Positions 8,473 through 15,636 of a stretch of DNA of 52,066 nucleotides are shown here, piece by piece. Both the position numbers and the translations under genes were made by a program. This DNA comes from Anaerolineae bacterium (GTDB taxonomy: Bacteria; Chloroflexota; Anaerolineae; Anaerolineales; Villigracilaceae). The first letter of the stretch is position 1. Every line of letters starts with the position of its first letter. The notes beneath the pieces are model-generated. The model did no database searches, was not told the DNA's origin, and worked only from the letters and a program-made list of their open reading frames with translations. The stretch is from contig JABGQV010000129.1 in NCBI GenBank assembly GCA_018648655.1, positions 1 to 52,066 of the forward strand, read 5' to 3'.

Positions 8473-9087
8473 TTAGCGCCAATCGTATAATTCTTCTTCA
8501 AGTGTTTCGAGCAATTTACTATATTTATCTGGGGTGTCTTCTTCAAAAACCATGGAGCTGATTGCCACAGCGATTAGATGTTCATCGTCCATAGATAAAT
8601 TCTGTTCGAGTAAGGGTAAGACTAGGTTTTTCAGTCGGGCAAGATGTTGACGAAGCGTGGATATATACTCGCTAGTTGCCCAGCTCACATTCGTACGCGC
8701 TTTCTCGTCGCCCTCTTTCCATTCTTTTGCCGCCCCAAGGAATTGCTGAGCGGCATCCATACTTTTCTCTTGTTCGGCTCGCATCGCACCTACTGGACCA
8801 TCGTCAGATGGAAAATCGAGTTCTTCCAGCGCATCAATAAGCATCTCTTCTTTTTTGAAAAATCTTCCCTCGATATAGTCCTTGATGAAGGTGTGCGCCA
8901 GAATAAAGAATTCGGGACGGGCAAATTTGTTGCTGCTAATCTCGACCATCCCGCCGCCAAGTACGGTAATAAAGCGTTTTATTATTTCTTGGTCAGCATT
9001 GAGTTTTCTTGCGATACGCATAAGTTTCCCTGTACTTTTAATTTGTTTTTTTAGTATATCATGCTGTAGTGAAGCCAATGCCGCCAT
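8473..9087 (-). CDS. Hemerythrin-like (HHE-fold) protein lacking most iron ligands
   Basis: 204 residues, predicted all-helical. The layout matches the hemerythrin HHE family (PF01814): HTFIKDYIEGRFFKKEEMLIDALEE, then SDDGPVGAMRAEQEKS, then TLRQHLARLKNLVLPLLEQ. In the family these segments normally carry H/HxxxE, EHE and HxxxE iron ligands. Here the second helix has FFKKEE instead of HHxKEE, the third has EQE instead of EHE, and the fourth keeps its His but lacks the Glu. Iron binding is therefore doubtful. The first codons come from a duplicated SDR gene start read in another frame; ATG 9087 (after GGTGGG) and GTG 9093 are both possible, and Met at 9021 is a later option. A terminator follows at 8412-8449. 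Function unknown. Confidence 0.7.
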   Translation of the reverse strand: MAALASLQHDILKKQIKSTGKLMRIARKLNADQEIIKRFITVLGGGMVEISSNKFARPEFFILAHTFIKDYIEGRFFKKEEMLIDALEELDFPSDDGPVGAMRAEQEKSMDAAQQFLGAAKEWKEGDEKARTNVSWATSEYISTLRQHLARLKNLVLPLLEQNLSMDDEHLIAVAISSMVFEEDTPDKYSKLLETLEEELYDWR

Positions 9088-9130
9088 TCCCACCAGTGAT
9101 CATTGCTACACGTTCTTGATTTTTTGACAT
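9059..9130 (-). pseudogene. 5' remnant of a second SDR gene (23 codons) overlapping the hemerythrin-like start
   Basis: From ATG at 9130 the frame reads MSKNQERVAMITGGNGGIGF and three further residues, then stops at TGA 9059-9061. It is clearly a paralogue of the start of the SDR at 8359 (MSINQERVAIITGGNSGIGF). The rest of that gene is absent: the sequence passes directly into the hemerythrin-like coding region. It still has an upstream AGGA, so it may be translated as a leader peptide overlapping the next start. Confidence 0.75.
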
Positions 9131-9169
9131 AAGTTTTCCTTAAGTTTTGTTCTGTATATGACTGTAGAG
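9064..9169 (-). repeat. SDR 5'-end repeat, copy B (truncated gene start and leader)
   Basis: Second copy of the repeat at 8293-8399, with few substitutions and about one indel over roughly 105 bases. It supplies the leader, ribosome binding site and first codons now placed in front of the hemerythrin-like gene. Confidence 0.75.
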
Positions 9170-9204
9170 TTTTATTTGAGATGTGACGTACTTTATTTTT
9201 TCAC

Positions 9205-10056
9205 TTACCTAGGTCTTAATTGCTCAATCACCATGCTGGAAACCCAGTAAACATCCGAGCCTCTGGTGAAGAACAGATATTTGCCATCTGGCGAAACTCC
9301 AGGAAAGCGTTCTTGATCTTCTGTGTTGATTTCCTTCCCTAAATTTTGTGGTTCAGCCCAGCTACCATCATTTTCACGAAAAGCCACATATAAGTCGAAA
9401 GTTCCATATCCACCGGGTCGATTTGATGAGAATACTAAATAGCTCTGGGCAGGCGCGATATATGGAATCCAATCGTGATACTGTGAATTTATGTTTGTAT
9501 CCAGTGCTTTCGGTTCCAGATAATGATCATCCGAGTATTCAGCGCAATAGATACCCATCCCCCCTTCTACTCCTTCATGGTATTTGACAAAATACAAGGT
9601 GCCGTCGCTGGCAATACTTGGCGAGACTTCAAGCTTTTCTGTATTAATCGGTGCGCCAACATTTTTCGGTGCGCTCCATCCTTTATTATGCTTTTGCACA
9701 AACCAAATATCTTGACTTTCAGGTTCATTTTCTCTCTGTGATGGGCGTTTTGAATAGAAATATAACCGCTGTCCATCGGATGAGAAAACAGGTCCTCCAT
9801 CGTTGTATATGCCAGAAAACGAAGCTATCTGAGGGGCTGACCACTCTTCGCCTTCCTTACGCACAAATACAATCACTTGAGGTAATCCTTCATCGGGGCG
9901 ACGCCAAAGTGACCAATATATCTCCGTCCCATCTGGTGAGATGGCGAGACTGCTGTGCTCATGATTGTCTGTTGAGACCACGCCAGCGGCAAACTTTTTA
10001 GGTGTTAGTTCAGGTGGAGTTTGACCAAGATAGGCATCTTCTAAAGTGTTAGTCAT
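9205..10056 (-). CDS. PD40/WD40-like beta-propeller protein
   Basis: 283 residues. It contains repeated SPDGxxxYW/F blades: ISPDGTEIYWSL, FSSDGQRLYFYSKRP, IASDGTLYFVKY, YLVFSSNRPGG and VSPDGKYLFFTRG. This is the PD40/TolB-like propeller pattern, with the EWSAPQ and GWSAPKNVG spacers common in this group. Such proteins are usually exported, but no signal peptide is seen here: the product opens with MTNTLEDAYLGQTPP. Either it is cytoplasmic or the export signal was lost. The ATG overlaps the end of the upstream CPBP gene by eight bases, which suggests translational coupling. No enzymatic motif seen; probably a binding or scaffold protein. Confidence 0.75.
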   Translation of the reverse strand: MTNTLEDAYLGQTPPELTPKKFAAGVVSTDNHEHSSLAISPDGTEIYWSLWRRPDEGLPQVIVFVRKEGEEWSAPQIASFSGIYNDGGPVFSSDGQRLYFYSKRPSQRENEPESQDIWFVQKHNKGWSAPKNVGAPINTEKLEVSPSIASDGTLYFVKYHEGVEGGMGIYCAEYSDDHYLEPKALDTNINSQYHDWIPYIAPAQSYLVFSSNRPGGYGTFDLYVAFRENDGSWAEPQNLGKEINTEDQERFPGVSPDGKYLFFTRGSDVYWVSSMVIEQLRPR

Positions 10057-10894
10057 TGCTGGCTGCTTTCTTTTCTTCCTTGATAATTAGAGAAGCAAAG
10101 ATGATTCCAAAAACGACATTGACAGCAGCGTAAATCCAGTATGCAGTCTCTGGTTTTCCTTCTATGCCATGTAAAAATGGCAGCAATGGTGCAGCTGTAT
10201 TACTCATAGCATGAAAAAATATCACCACGATCAATTTCTTCCCGCTTGAGTTATAGAGCCAAGCATATACGATTGATATGCTCATGGTCATCATCACGAA
10301 AGCGAAAAAGGAGTATGCGCTATGTAAATCGCCTGCCATAAACCATAGGGGTAAATGCCAAATTCCCCAGACCAAACCTATCACTAAACTTGCCGGTATA
10401 ACGCCAATTTTTTCTTGTAAAGGTTCCTGCGCATAACCCCGCCAGCCAAATTCTTCTTGTCCACCGCCAATGATTATCATGAGAAAAAAGTATGGGATTG
10501 CCAAGATTATCGGAGAGACAGAGATGTCAGTCGGAAATAGCGTTGGGGCAACACTCAAGCCCAAAACAGGTGCGAGATAATGCGCTATCGAATGAATAAT
10601 CAAGGGCAATGCCAATGCCAGAAGCAAATATATCGGCTTGATTCGAAAATCCAATGCCTGTCTCAAAAATGACTTTACGCCCTGCCAGCCTGCCTCCCGA
10701 GCGACAAGTGTGATTGCTGCCAGCATAGGGGCGAATGCGCCGATGATTACAACAATCATCGAATACCCGGTCACATCAAAAGGTAATTCTATCCCTATCC
10801 CATCCAACACAGAAGGTATCCAGATTGTCCATGAATAGGCAAATGTCAGTAAGAAAAACTTCCAGGGATTTCGGTTTGCGTGATGACTTGTCAT
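10049..10894 (-). CDS. CPBP family intramembrane metalloprotease
   Basis: 281 residues with about eight hydrophobic segments. The CPBP/CAAX-type (Abi, PF02517) motifs are all present: EEFGWR at 147-152 (motif 1, EExxxR), His180 in WGIWHLPLW (motif 2) and His228 in FFHAMSNT (motif 3). These residues line the catalytic site of this glutamate/histidine intramembrane protease family. Bacterial members process membrane peptides or prenylated substrates, or serve as immunity proteins; the substrate here is unknown. AAGGA precedes ATG 10894. It is followed by the PD40 gene with an 8-base overlap. Confidence 0.85.
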   Translation of the reverse strand: MTSHHANRNPWKFFLLTFAYSWTIWIPSVLDGIGIELPFDVTGYSMIVVIIGAFAPMLAAITLVAREAGWQGVKSFLRQALDFRIKPIYLLLALALPLIIHSIAHYLAPVLGLSVAPTLFPTDISVSPIILAIPYFFLMIIIGGGQEEFGWRGYAQEPLQEKIGVIPASLVIGLVWGIWHLPLWFMAGDLHSAYSFFAFVMMTMSISIVYAWLYNSSGKKLIVVIFFHAMSNTAAPLLPFLHGIEGKPETAYWIYAAVNVVFGIIFASLIIKEEKKAASND

Positions 10895-10989
10895 TGATTT
10901 TTCCTTTCTCTACTTGTTGATATAGGCTAACGACACGGATGAGTTATACAGTTTTTATTCGTTTAGTTGGGCGCTTTACGAGGTGTTTT

Positions 10990-11808
10990 TTAGGCAATAT
11001 TTTCTTGCACTTGTGCGTCGAACCCAAGTAATTCCTTCTTGTTCAAAATAACAATAAGAATTGCTATAATCAGGTATCCGACCGATACGTATATTAACAA
11101 GGGGAGAAGATCAATTATCACTATTTGCAATAAAAAGTTGAACCAAAAATGCATCCACATTGCGATGAGTACATTTTTACTTTTATTGTAGAAAAAGGTG
11201 ATTATGACTGAAAATGAAATTACAGCCACCATAAATGCAATCATATAATAGACTAATTCCAAACCTGAATAGCCAGATAAAATTATTAACGGAAGATGCC
11301 ATAAACCCCATATTACGCCGACTATTAAGCTGGATATCAACGGAATATATTTCTTTTGTAAAAGATTTAGCGCATAACCACGCCATCCAAGCTCTTCACC
11401 TAATACTCCGGCGGTCAGGTTGATAATAACAACTGGAATTATAGTTGAAACACTAATGAAGACCATTGTATTTAATGATTTATCGTTAATGATGAAGAAT
11501 GAAAGAATGGCTGCGGCTACTATAAATGCTTGCAATAAGAATGATACGAGAAAATCCCTTGGATTAATTTTCTTCATAAAATGCAACTTCATATATTCTT
11601 TAAACGTCATCCCGGGATATAATTTCTTAAACATAATCAGAATAACAAATGTAGGAGTCCATGCATCTACATTTTTCATGATAGTTTGCATAAGCTCTGG
11701 AACTTCTATGGATATCATATACCCCGTCAGAGCAAGTAATAACCAAAAAATCAGATAAGTAAGAATGAAGTATTTCCGTAAAAGCCTTGCATCTTTTTTT
11801 GCTATCAT
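10990..11808 (-). CDS. CPBP family intramembrane metalloprotease, second copy
   Basis: 272 residues, many hydrophobic segments. Motifs: EELGWR around 138-143, His171 in WGLWHLPL, and His220/Asn224 in MHFWFN, matching CPBP motifs 1-3. Outside these it is quite different from the copy at 10049-10894 and richer in Ile and Lys, so it is not a recent tandem duplicate. Base composition seems more AT-rich than its neighbours, which may indicate separate acquisition. AGGACA lies upstream of ATG 11808. The 95 bases between the two CPBP genes hold no obvious terminator. Confidence 0.85.
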   Translation of the reverse strand: MIAKKDARLLRKYFILTYLIFWLLLALTGYMISIEVPELMQTIMKNVDAWTPTFVILIMFKKLYPGMTFKEYMKLHFMKKINPRDFLVSFLLQAFIVAAAILSFFIINDKSLNTMVFISVSTIIPVVIINLTAGVLGEELGWRGYALNLLQKKYIPLISSLIVGVIWGLWHLPLIILSGYSGLELVYYMIAFMVAVISFSVIITFFYNKSKNVLIAMWMHFWFNFLLQIVIIDLLPLLIYVSVGYLIIAILIVILNKKELLGFDAQVQENIA

Positions 11809-11911
11809 AATGTTGTCCTTTTCGTAATCTATGGTATGCGGAGTGAGACTGTGTATAATACTGTGTTTTAAAGATTACACTCTAACTGATTGACCCCAAA
11901 TGACTTTCGAC

Positions 11912-11953
11912 ATAAAAAACGAGGAAAGAAGCAATACCTCTTCTTTCCTCGTT
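11912..11953 (-). terminator. Orphan reverse-strand terminator
   Basis: A 14-bp perfect stem (11918-11931 with 11940-11953, loop CAATACCT) followed on the reverse strand by six T's. No gene lies between it and the alaS terminator about 100 bases upstream, so it seems to be left over from a lost gene. Confidence 0.85.
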
Positions 11954-12000
11954 GATTTGTTGACGTGAGTTTTCCTTAATTTCTCTTTCGTAAATGCTTG
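11951..12000 (-). repeat. Degraded copy C of the SDR leader
   Basis: TTGATTT, TTGAC, then AGTTTTCCTTAA matches copies A and B in the same order and spacing, but the start codon complement CAT has become CGT. Similarity is clear around the ribosome binding site and weak further upstream. Confidence 0.5.
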
Positions 12001-12057
12001 TATCCGAGCGTGAGCATGTTTTTTCATTTTAACATTGCTCACTCCCAATTAGGCATG

Positions 12058-12096
12058 AAAAAAGGTCTGGATATTTTTTATATTCAGACCTTTTTT
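12058..12096 (-). terminator. alaS terminator
   Basis: A 17-bp stem (12058-12074 with 12080-12096, one G-T pair, loop of five) ends in six T's on the reverse strand, 25 bases after the alaS stop codon. Confidence 0.9.
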
Positions 12097-12120
12097 CTTT
12101 AATCTTCAACCTTCAATTTT

Positions 12121-14844
12121 CTACTTAAGTTTTTCTTTCACCCACCCCACAACACTCCCCAACGCCTCATCCAGCTTAGAAGCATCCTTGCCTCCGGCCT
12201 GTGCCAGCGTAGGACGTCCTCCGCCGCCACCGCCCAAAGGCGTGGCAACGAATTTGACCAAATCACCGGCTTTGACGCCGCGCTTGACGAGATCATCGGT
12301 CACGGAGGCGATCAGCATCGGGCGTTCACCTACGACGCAAGCCAGCACAGCAACTGCACTTTCAGGATTGCGTTCACGGAATTTATCTGCCATTTTTCGG
12401 AGCGTTTCTACATTAGCTTCTTTCAGCACCGCTGTCAAAACTTCCACGCCGCCCACATCGGATGTCTCATCCAGCACGCGCGAGAAATCTACCGCTGCCA
12501 AATTTTGGCGCAAATGTTGAATAGTGCTACGCATTTCTTTGATTTCGCCCAAAGAAGATTGTGCTTTTTCAAGCATCTTTTCAGGCGTAGTTGTCATCAT
12601 TGCGGCCGCTTTATTGAGCACAGAAAAGCGTTTCTGGATCAAATCATAAGCCGCGCGTCCAGTGATCGCCTCGATGCGCCGAATGCCAGCTGCCGCGCTG
12701 CCTTCGCTCGTGATAATAAATGTGCCAACCTCGCCGCTGCTCGCGCAATGCGTCCCGCCGCAAAGCTCATTTGAGAATACCCCAAGTTCTGTGCTTGGGG
12801 CGCTCATACGCACATTTCGCACCACTTCGCCATATTTCTCGCCAAAAAGCGCGGTCGCGCCGCCATCCATTGCCTCTTGCAAAGACTTCACTTCTGTATC
12901 CAAAACATGGTTCTCAAGCACGCGCTCATTAATATAACGCTCAACTTTTTCAATCTCTTCTGTGCTCATTGCCTCTGGGTGCGTAAAATCGAAACGCAAT
13001 TTTTCAGGCGCAACCAGCGAGCCAGCTTGCCGCGCGTGGTCGCCCAGCACCTCATGTAAAGCTGAGTGCAGCAAATGCGTGGCAGTATGATTTCGCATAA
13101 TATCTTTCCGACGGATTTCATCCACGTTTGCCGAAGCAATATCGCCTATTTTCGGATTACCGCTCTCAACTGTGCCGACGTGGAGAATTAACCCCGGCGC
13201 AGGCTTTCGTGTAGCTGAAACATTGACCGCCCAACCCGCGGCTCGGATAACGCCCTCATCCCCAACTTGCCCACCCGCCTCGATATAGAACCCGGTCTCG
13301 GGCATCGCCACCTCGACCGCATCCCCAACATTTGCTGTCTCGACGGGCTGTCCATCCACGAGCAAGGAGAGCACCTCGCCTTCAGCCTCGAGATTGGAAT
13401 AGGGGTCATAAGCAACGCCATCTTCGCCCAATTTGCCATTTGCCTGCAATTCTGCCACCAGATTAGCGTACATCTCGGCATCTTCACCGCCGAGTTCGCC
13501 CATCGCCTTGCCCCCGCCAGATGCGATGCGGTGTGCATCCATTGCGGCGACAAAACGATCTTCATTTACATCTAAGCCGATTTCTTTGGCAATATCGCGC
13601 GTGATCTCAAAGGGAAGTCCATAGGTGGCGTAAAGATCGAAGGCTTTGTCACCAGCTAATATCTTTTCATCACTTTCTTTTAGTTCATCTAATAAATCAT
13701 CCAAGTGGCTGACGCCGCTCTCAACGGTTTTTGCAAAACGAATTTCTTCGCGCGTCAAATTATCAAGAATGGTCTGACGGTTTTTCTCCAGTTCGGGGTA
13801 GAACTCACCATACGCGTCCACAATCGCATCCGCGACTTTGGCGAGGAAAGGTTCGTGCAAATCAAGCTTGCCACCAAAACGTGCTGCACGTCGTATAATC
13901 ATGCGGCAAACATAATTGCGGCTCATATTACCAGGAACCACGCCATCCGCAATTAAGAAGGCGGCTGTGCGGGCATGGTCAGCGATGACGCGATAGGGGG
14001 TGAAGTCTGCGAGCATTTCCTCTTCGTTGTGTTCCGTTAGGTCACGGACGGCTTTCAGCGCACCCTCGAAGAGATCAATTTTGTAATTGGAATCAACATT
14101 TTGGAGAATGGAGACAATCCGCTCAAAGCCGAGACCTGTGTCCACATGGGTAGCAGGCAGCGGGTCAAGGGTGTTCGGCCCCATTCGGTTATATTGGATG
14201 AAGACGAGATTCCACAGCTCAATAAATCTATCGGTGTCGAGAGTCTCTTCCGTTACCTCACCTTCCTCGGGGCGTAAATCAATGTGAATTTCGGAGCAAG
14301 GCCCACAAGGACCCGTATCCGCCATCTCCCAGAAATTGTCGGCACGACCTAAATAAAACAATCTATCTTCGGAGAAATTGGGCTGTTTTTTCCAGAAATC
14401 GGCAGCTTCCTCATCGGAGGGAATTTCGCCTTTTTCGTCTTTGAAAACGGTGGCGTAGAGATTTTCGGCAGGAAGCCCCCAAACTTCGGTGAGCAGTTCC
14501 CAAGCCCACGCTATGGCTTCTTTTTTATAATAGTCGCCGAAAGACCAGTTGCCGAGCATCTCGAAAAAGGTGTGATGCGTGTCGTCGCGCCCGACATCTT
14601 CAAGGTCGTTATGCTTGCCTGCCACGCGCATACATTTCTGCGAGTTGACGGCGCGCGTATAGGGGCGTTTGTCGGTGCCGAGGAAAACATCCTTGAACTG
14701 CACCATGCCGGCGTTGGTGAAAAGTAAAGTCGCGTCGCCGCCCGGCACGAGGGAAGCAGAGGGAACGAAAGTGTGATCGGCTTTCTCTTTGAAAAAATTG
14801 ATAAAATCTTGGCGAACTTTTGCGCCGCTTGGTTTTTGGGTCAT
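12121..14844 (-). CDS. alaS: Alanyl-tRNA synthetase
   Basis: 907 residues, near full length for the family. The class II catalytic core occupies the N-terminal part (FTNAGMVQFKDVFLG, TRAVNSQKCMR, HHTFFEMLGNWSFGDYYK, VDTGLGFERI). The editing domain has HTATH at 586-590 and CGGTHC at 695-700, the zinc-binding editing-site motifs. The C-terminal C-Ala domain ends with GGGGGGRPTLAQAGG. It charges tRNA-Ala in the cytoplasm. A GGAG lies six bases upstream of ATG 14844. It is divergent from the deoxynucleoside kinase gene and appears to be transcribed alone, since it is followed by its own terminator. Codon use is richer in G and C than in the AT-rich accessory genes next to it. Confidence 0.97.
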   Translation of the reverse strand: MTQKPSGAKVRQDFINFFKEKADHTFVPSASLVPGGDATLLFTNAGMVQFKDVFLGTDKRPYTRAVNSQKCMRVAGKHNDLEDVGRDDTHHTFFEMLGNWSFGDYYKKEAIAWAWELLTEVWGLPAENLYATVFKDEKGEIPSDEEAADFWKKQPNFSEDRLFYLGRADNFWEMADTGPCGPCSEIHIDLRPEEGEVTEETLDTDRFIELWNLVFIQYNRMGPNTLDPLPATHVDTGLGFERIVSILQNVDSNYKIDLFEGALKAVRDLTEHNEEEMLADFTPYRVIADHARTAAFLIADGVVPGNMSRNYVCRMIIRRAARFGGKLDLHEPFLAKVADAIVDAYGEFYPELEKNRQTILDNLTREEIRFAKTVESGVSHLDDLLDELKESDEKILAGDKAFDLYATYGLPFEITRDIAKEIGLDVNEDRFVAAMDAHRIASGGGKAMGELGGEDAEMYANLVAELQANGKLGEDGVAYDPYSNLEAEGEVLSLLVDGQPVETANVGDAVEVAMPETGFYIEAGGQVGDEGVIRAAGWAVNVSATRKPAPGLILHVGTVESGNPKIGDIASANVDEIRRKDIMRNHTATHLLHSALHEVLGDHARQAGSLVAPEKLRFDFTHPEAMSTEEIEKVERYINERVLENHVLDTEVKSLQEAMDGGATALFGEKYGEVVRNVRMSAPSTELGVFSNELCGGTHCASSGEVGTFIITSEGSAAAGIRRIEAITGRAAYDLIQKRFSVLNKAAAMMTTTPEKMLEKAQSSLGEIKEMRSTIQHLRQNLAAVDFSRVLDETSDVGGVEVLTAVLKEANVETLRKMADKFRERNPESAVAVLACVVGERPMLIASVTDDLVKRGVKAGDLVKFVATPLGGGGGGRPTLAQAGGKDASKLDEALGSVVGWVKEKLK

Positions 14845-14983
14845 GGTAGCTCCGTTCTATATGAGAGAGATGTGCGCTGCATCTGCTTTTGATGCGTTGC
14901 ATATCGGGTTTGCTAAGGGTGTTTTTGTTAAGATGGAATTATATGCGATGATTGGGATTTGGTAAAACCCTTAACGCGAATTG

Positions 14984-14999
14984 ACGCGAATATTCGCGT
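14984..14999. promoter_or_regulatory. 16-bp perfect palindrome with an extra half-site, divergent alaS/kinase region
   Basis: ACGCGAATATTCGCGT is a perfect palindrome, and a further half-site ACGCGAAT begins ten bases to its left at 14974. It lies 11 bases upstream of the putative kinase -10 (15010-15015), a typical operator position. The regulator is unknown. Confidence 0.5.
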
Positions 15000-15009
15000 T
15001 GAAAAAGGG

Positions 15010-15024
15010 TAAAATCTCCCCATG
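15010..15024 (+). promoter_or_regulatory. -10 element directly before the kinase start (leaderless promoter candidate)
   Basis: TAAAAT at 15010-15015 is followed by six bases and then ATG at 15022. There is no Shine-Dalgarno. This geometry places the transcript start at or next to the A of the ATG. Confidence 0.5.
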
Positions 15025-15636
15025 TCAAAACTAATCACATTCGTTGGCGTAAGCGGGGTTGGAAAAACAACCCTCGCTAAAGCCTTAGCCTTAACAGGCG
15101 ACTACGCAACAGGGTTGGAACAACATGCTGAACGCCCTTTTCAAAATCTCTTCGACAAAGACAAACGCTATGCGTTACCCAATCAGGTCGATTATCTTCT
15201 GCTGCGTGCCGAGCAAGAACGCATCTTGCGCGCTGACCCGCGTCCAGCCCTAATAGATGGCGGCTTAGACGTGGATTTTCACGGCTTTGCACGTCTCTTC
15301 CATGCCCGAGGTTATCTTAGCGATGCAGAATTCGATCTCTGTAAGCGTCTTTATGCCCAGCTCCGCCTCGCTCTCCCTATGCCTGATCTAGTTATCTATT
15401 TGACAGCATCCGAGAAAGTAATTCATGAAAGGCTGGCAAAGCGAGACAGAGTTAATATCGCCACCTCATCAGATGCAGGAATGTTAAAGAAATATCTTGA
15501 GGAATGGCTAGAAACACTTTCAATTACTAAGGTGCTGAGATTTGATGTCTCTACAGAAAGTATGGATTATAAGAATCTTTTGCGGGAAATAAAAAGAGAA
15601 TTGAAGAGTAGAGAAATATATAAAGGTCAAAAATAA
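15022..15636 (+). CDS. Deoxynucleoside kinase family protein
   Basis: 204 residues. P-loop GVSGVGKTT at 9-17 opens the protein. The following pattern fits the dNK family (PF01712): AERPFQNLF, RYALPNQVDYLLLRAEQ, the GYLSDAEFDLCKRLYAQL stretch, PDLVIYLTAS and the Arg-rich lid ERLAKRDR. Family enzymes phosphorylate deoxynucleosides with ATP for nucleotide salvage. One difference: the DRS-type motif after the second strand reads DGGLDVDF, so activity and specificity are not certain. No ribosome binding site is visible; the gene is probably leaderless. Its stop overlaps the next start by one base (TAATG), pairing it with an MFS transporter that may import the nucleoside. Confidence 0.75.
   Translation: MSKLITFVGVSGVGKTTLAKALALTGDYATGLEQHAERPFQNLFDKDKRYALPNQVDYLLLRAEQERILRADPRPALIDGGLDVDFHGFARLFHARGYLSDAEFDLCKRLYAQLRLALPMPDLVIYLTASEKVIHERLAKRDRVNIATSSDAGMLKKYLEEWLETLSITKVLRFDVSTESMDYKNLLREIKRELKSREIYKGQK

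Larger units (their letters stand above)
11809..12120. other. Intergenic region with two terminators and a vestigial gene start
   Basis: 312 bases between alaS and the CPBP gene. In the reverse direction it holds the alaS terminator (12058-12096), a degraded third copy of the SDR leader (11951-12000), a second, orphan terminator (11912-11953), and near the CPBP gene a TATTAT-type -10 embedded in a direct repeat ACTGTGT (11848-11854 and 11860-11866) flanked by inverted arms GTAATCT/AGATTAC (11824-11830, 11872-11878). Confidence 0.6.

Noticed and set aside
12188-14287. Several long forward-strand frames opposite alaS.
   Set aside because: They are antisense shadows of a well-conserved synthetase gene, with no family resemblance or start signals.
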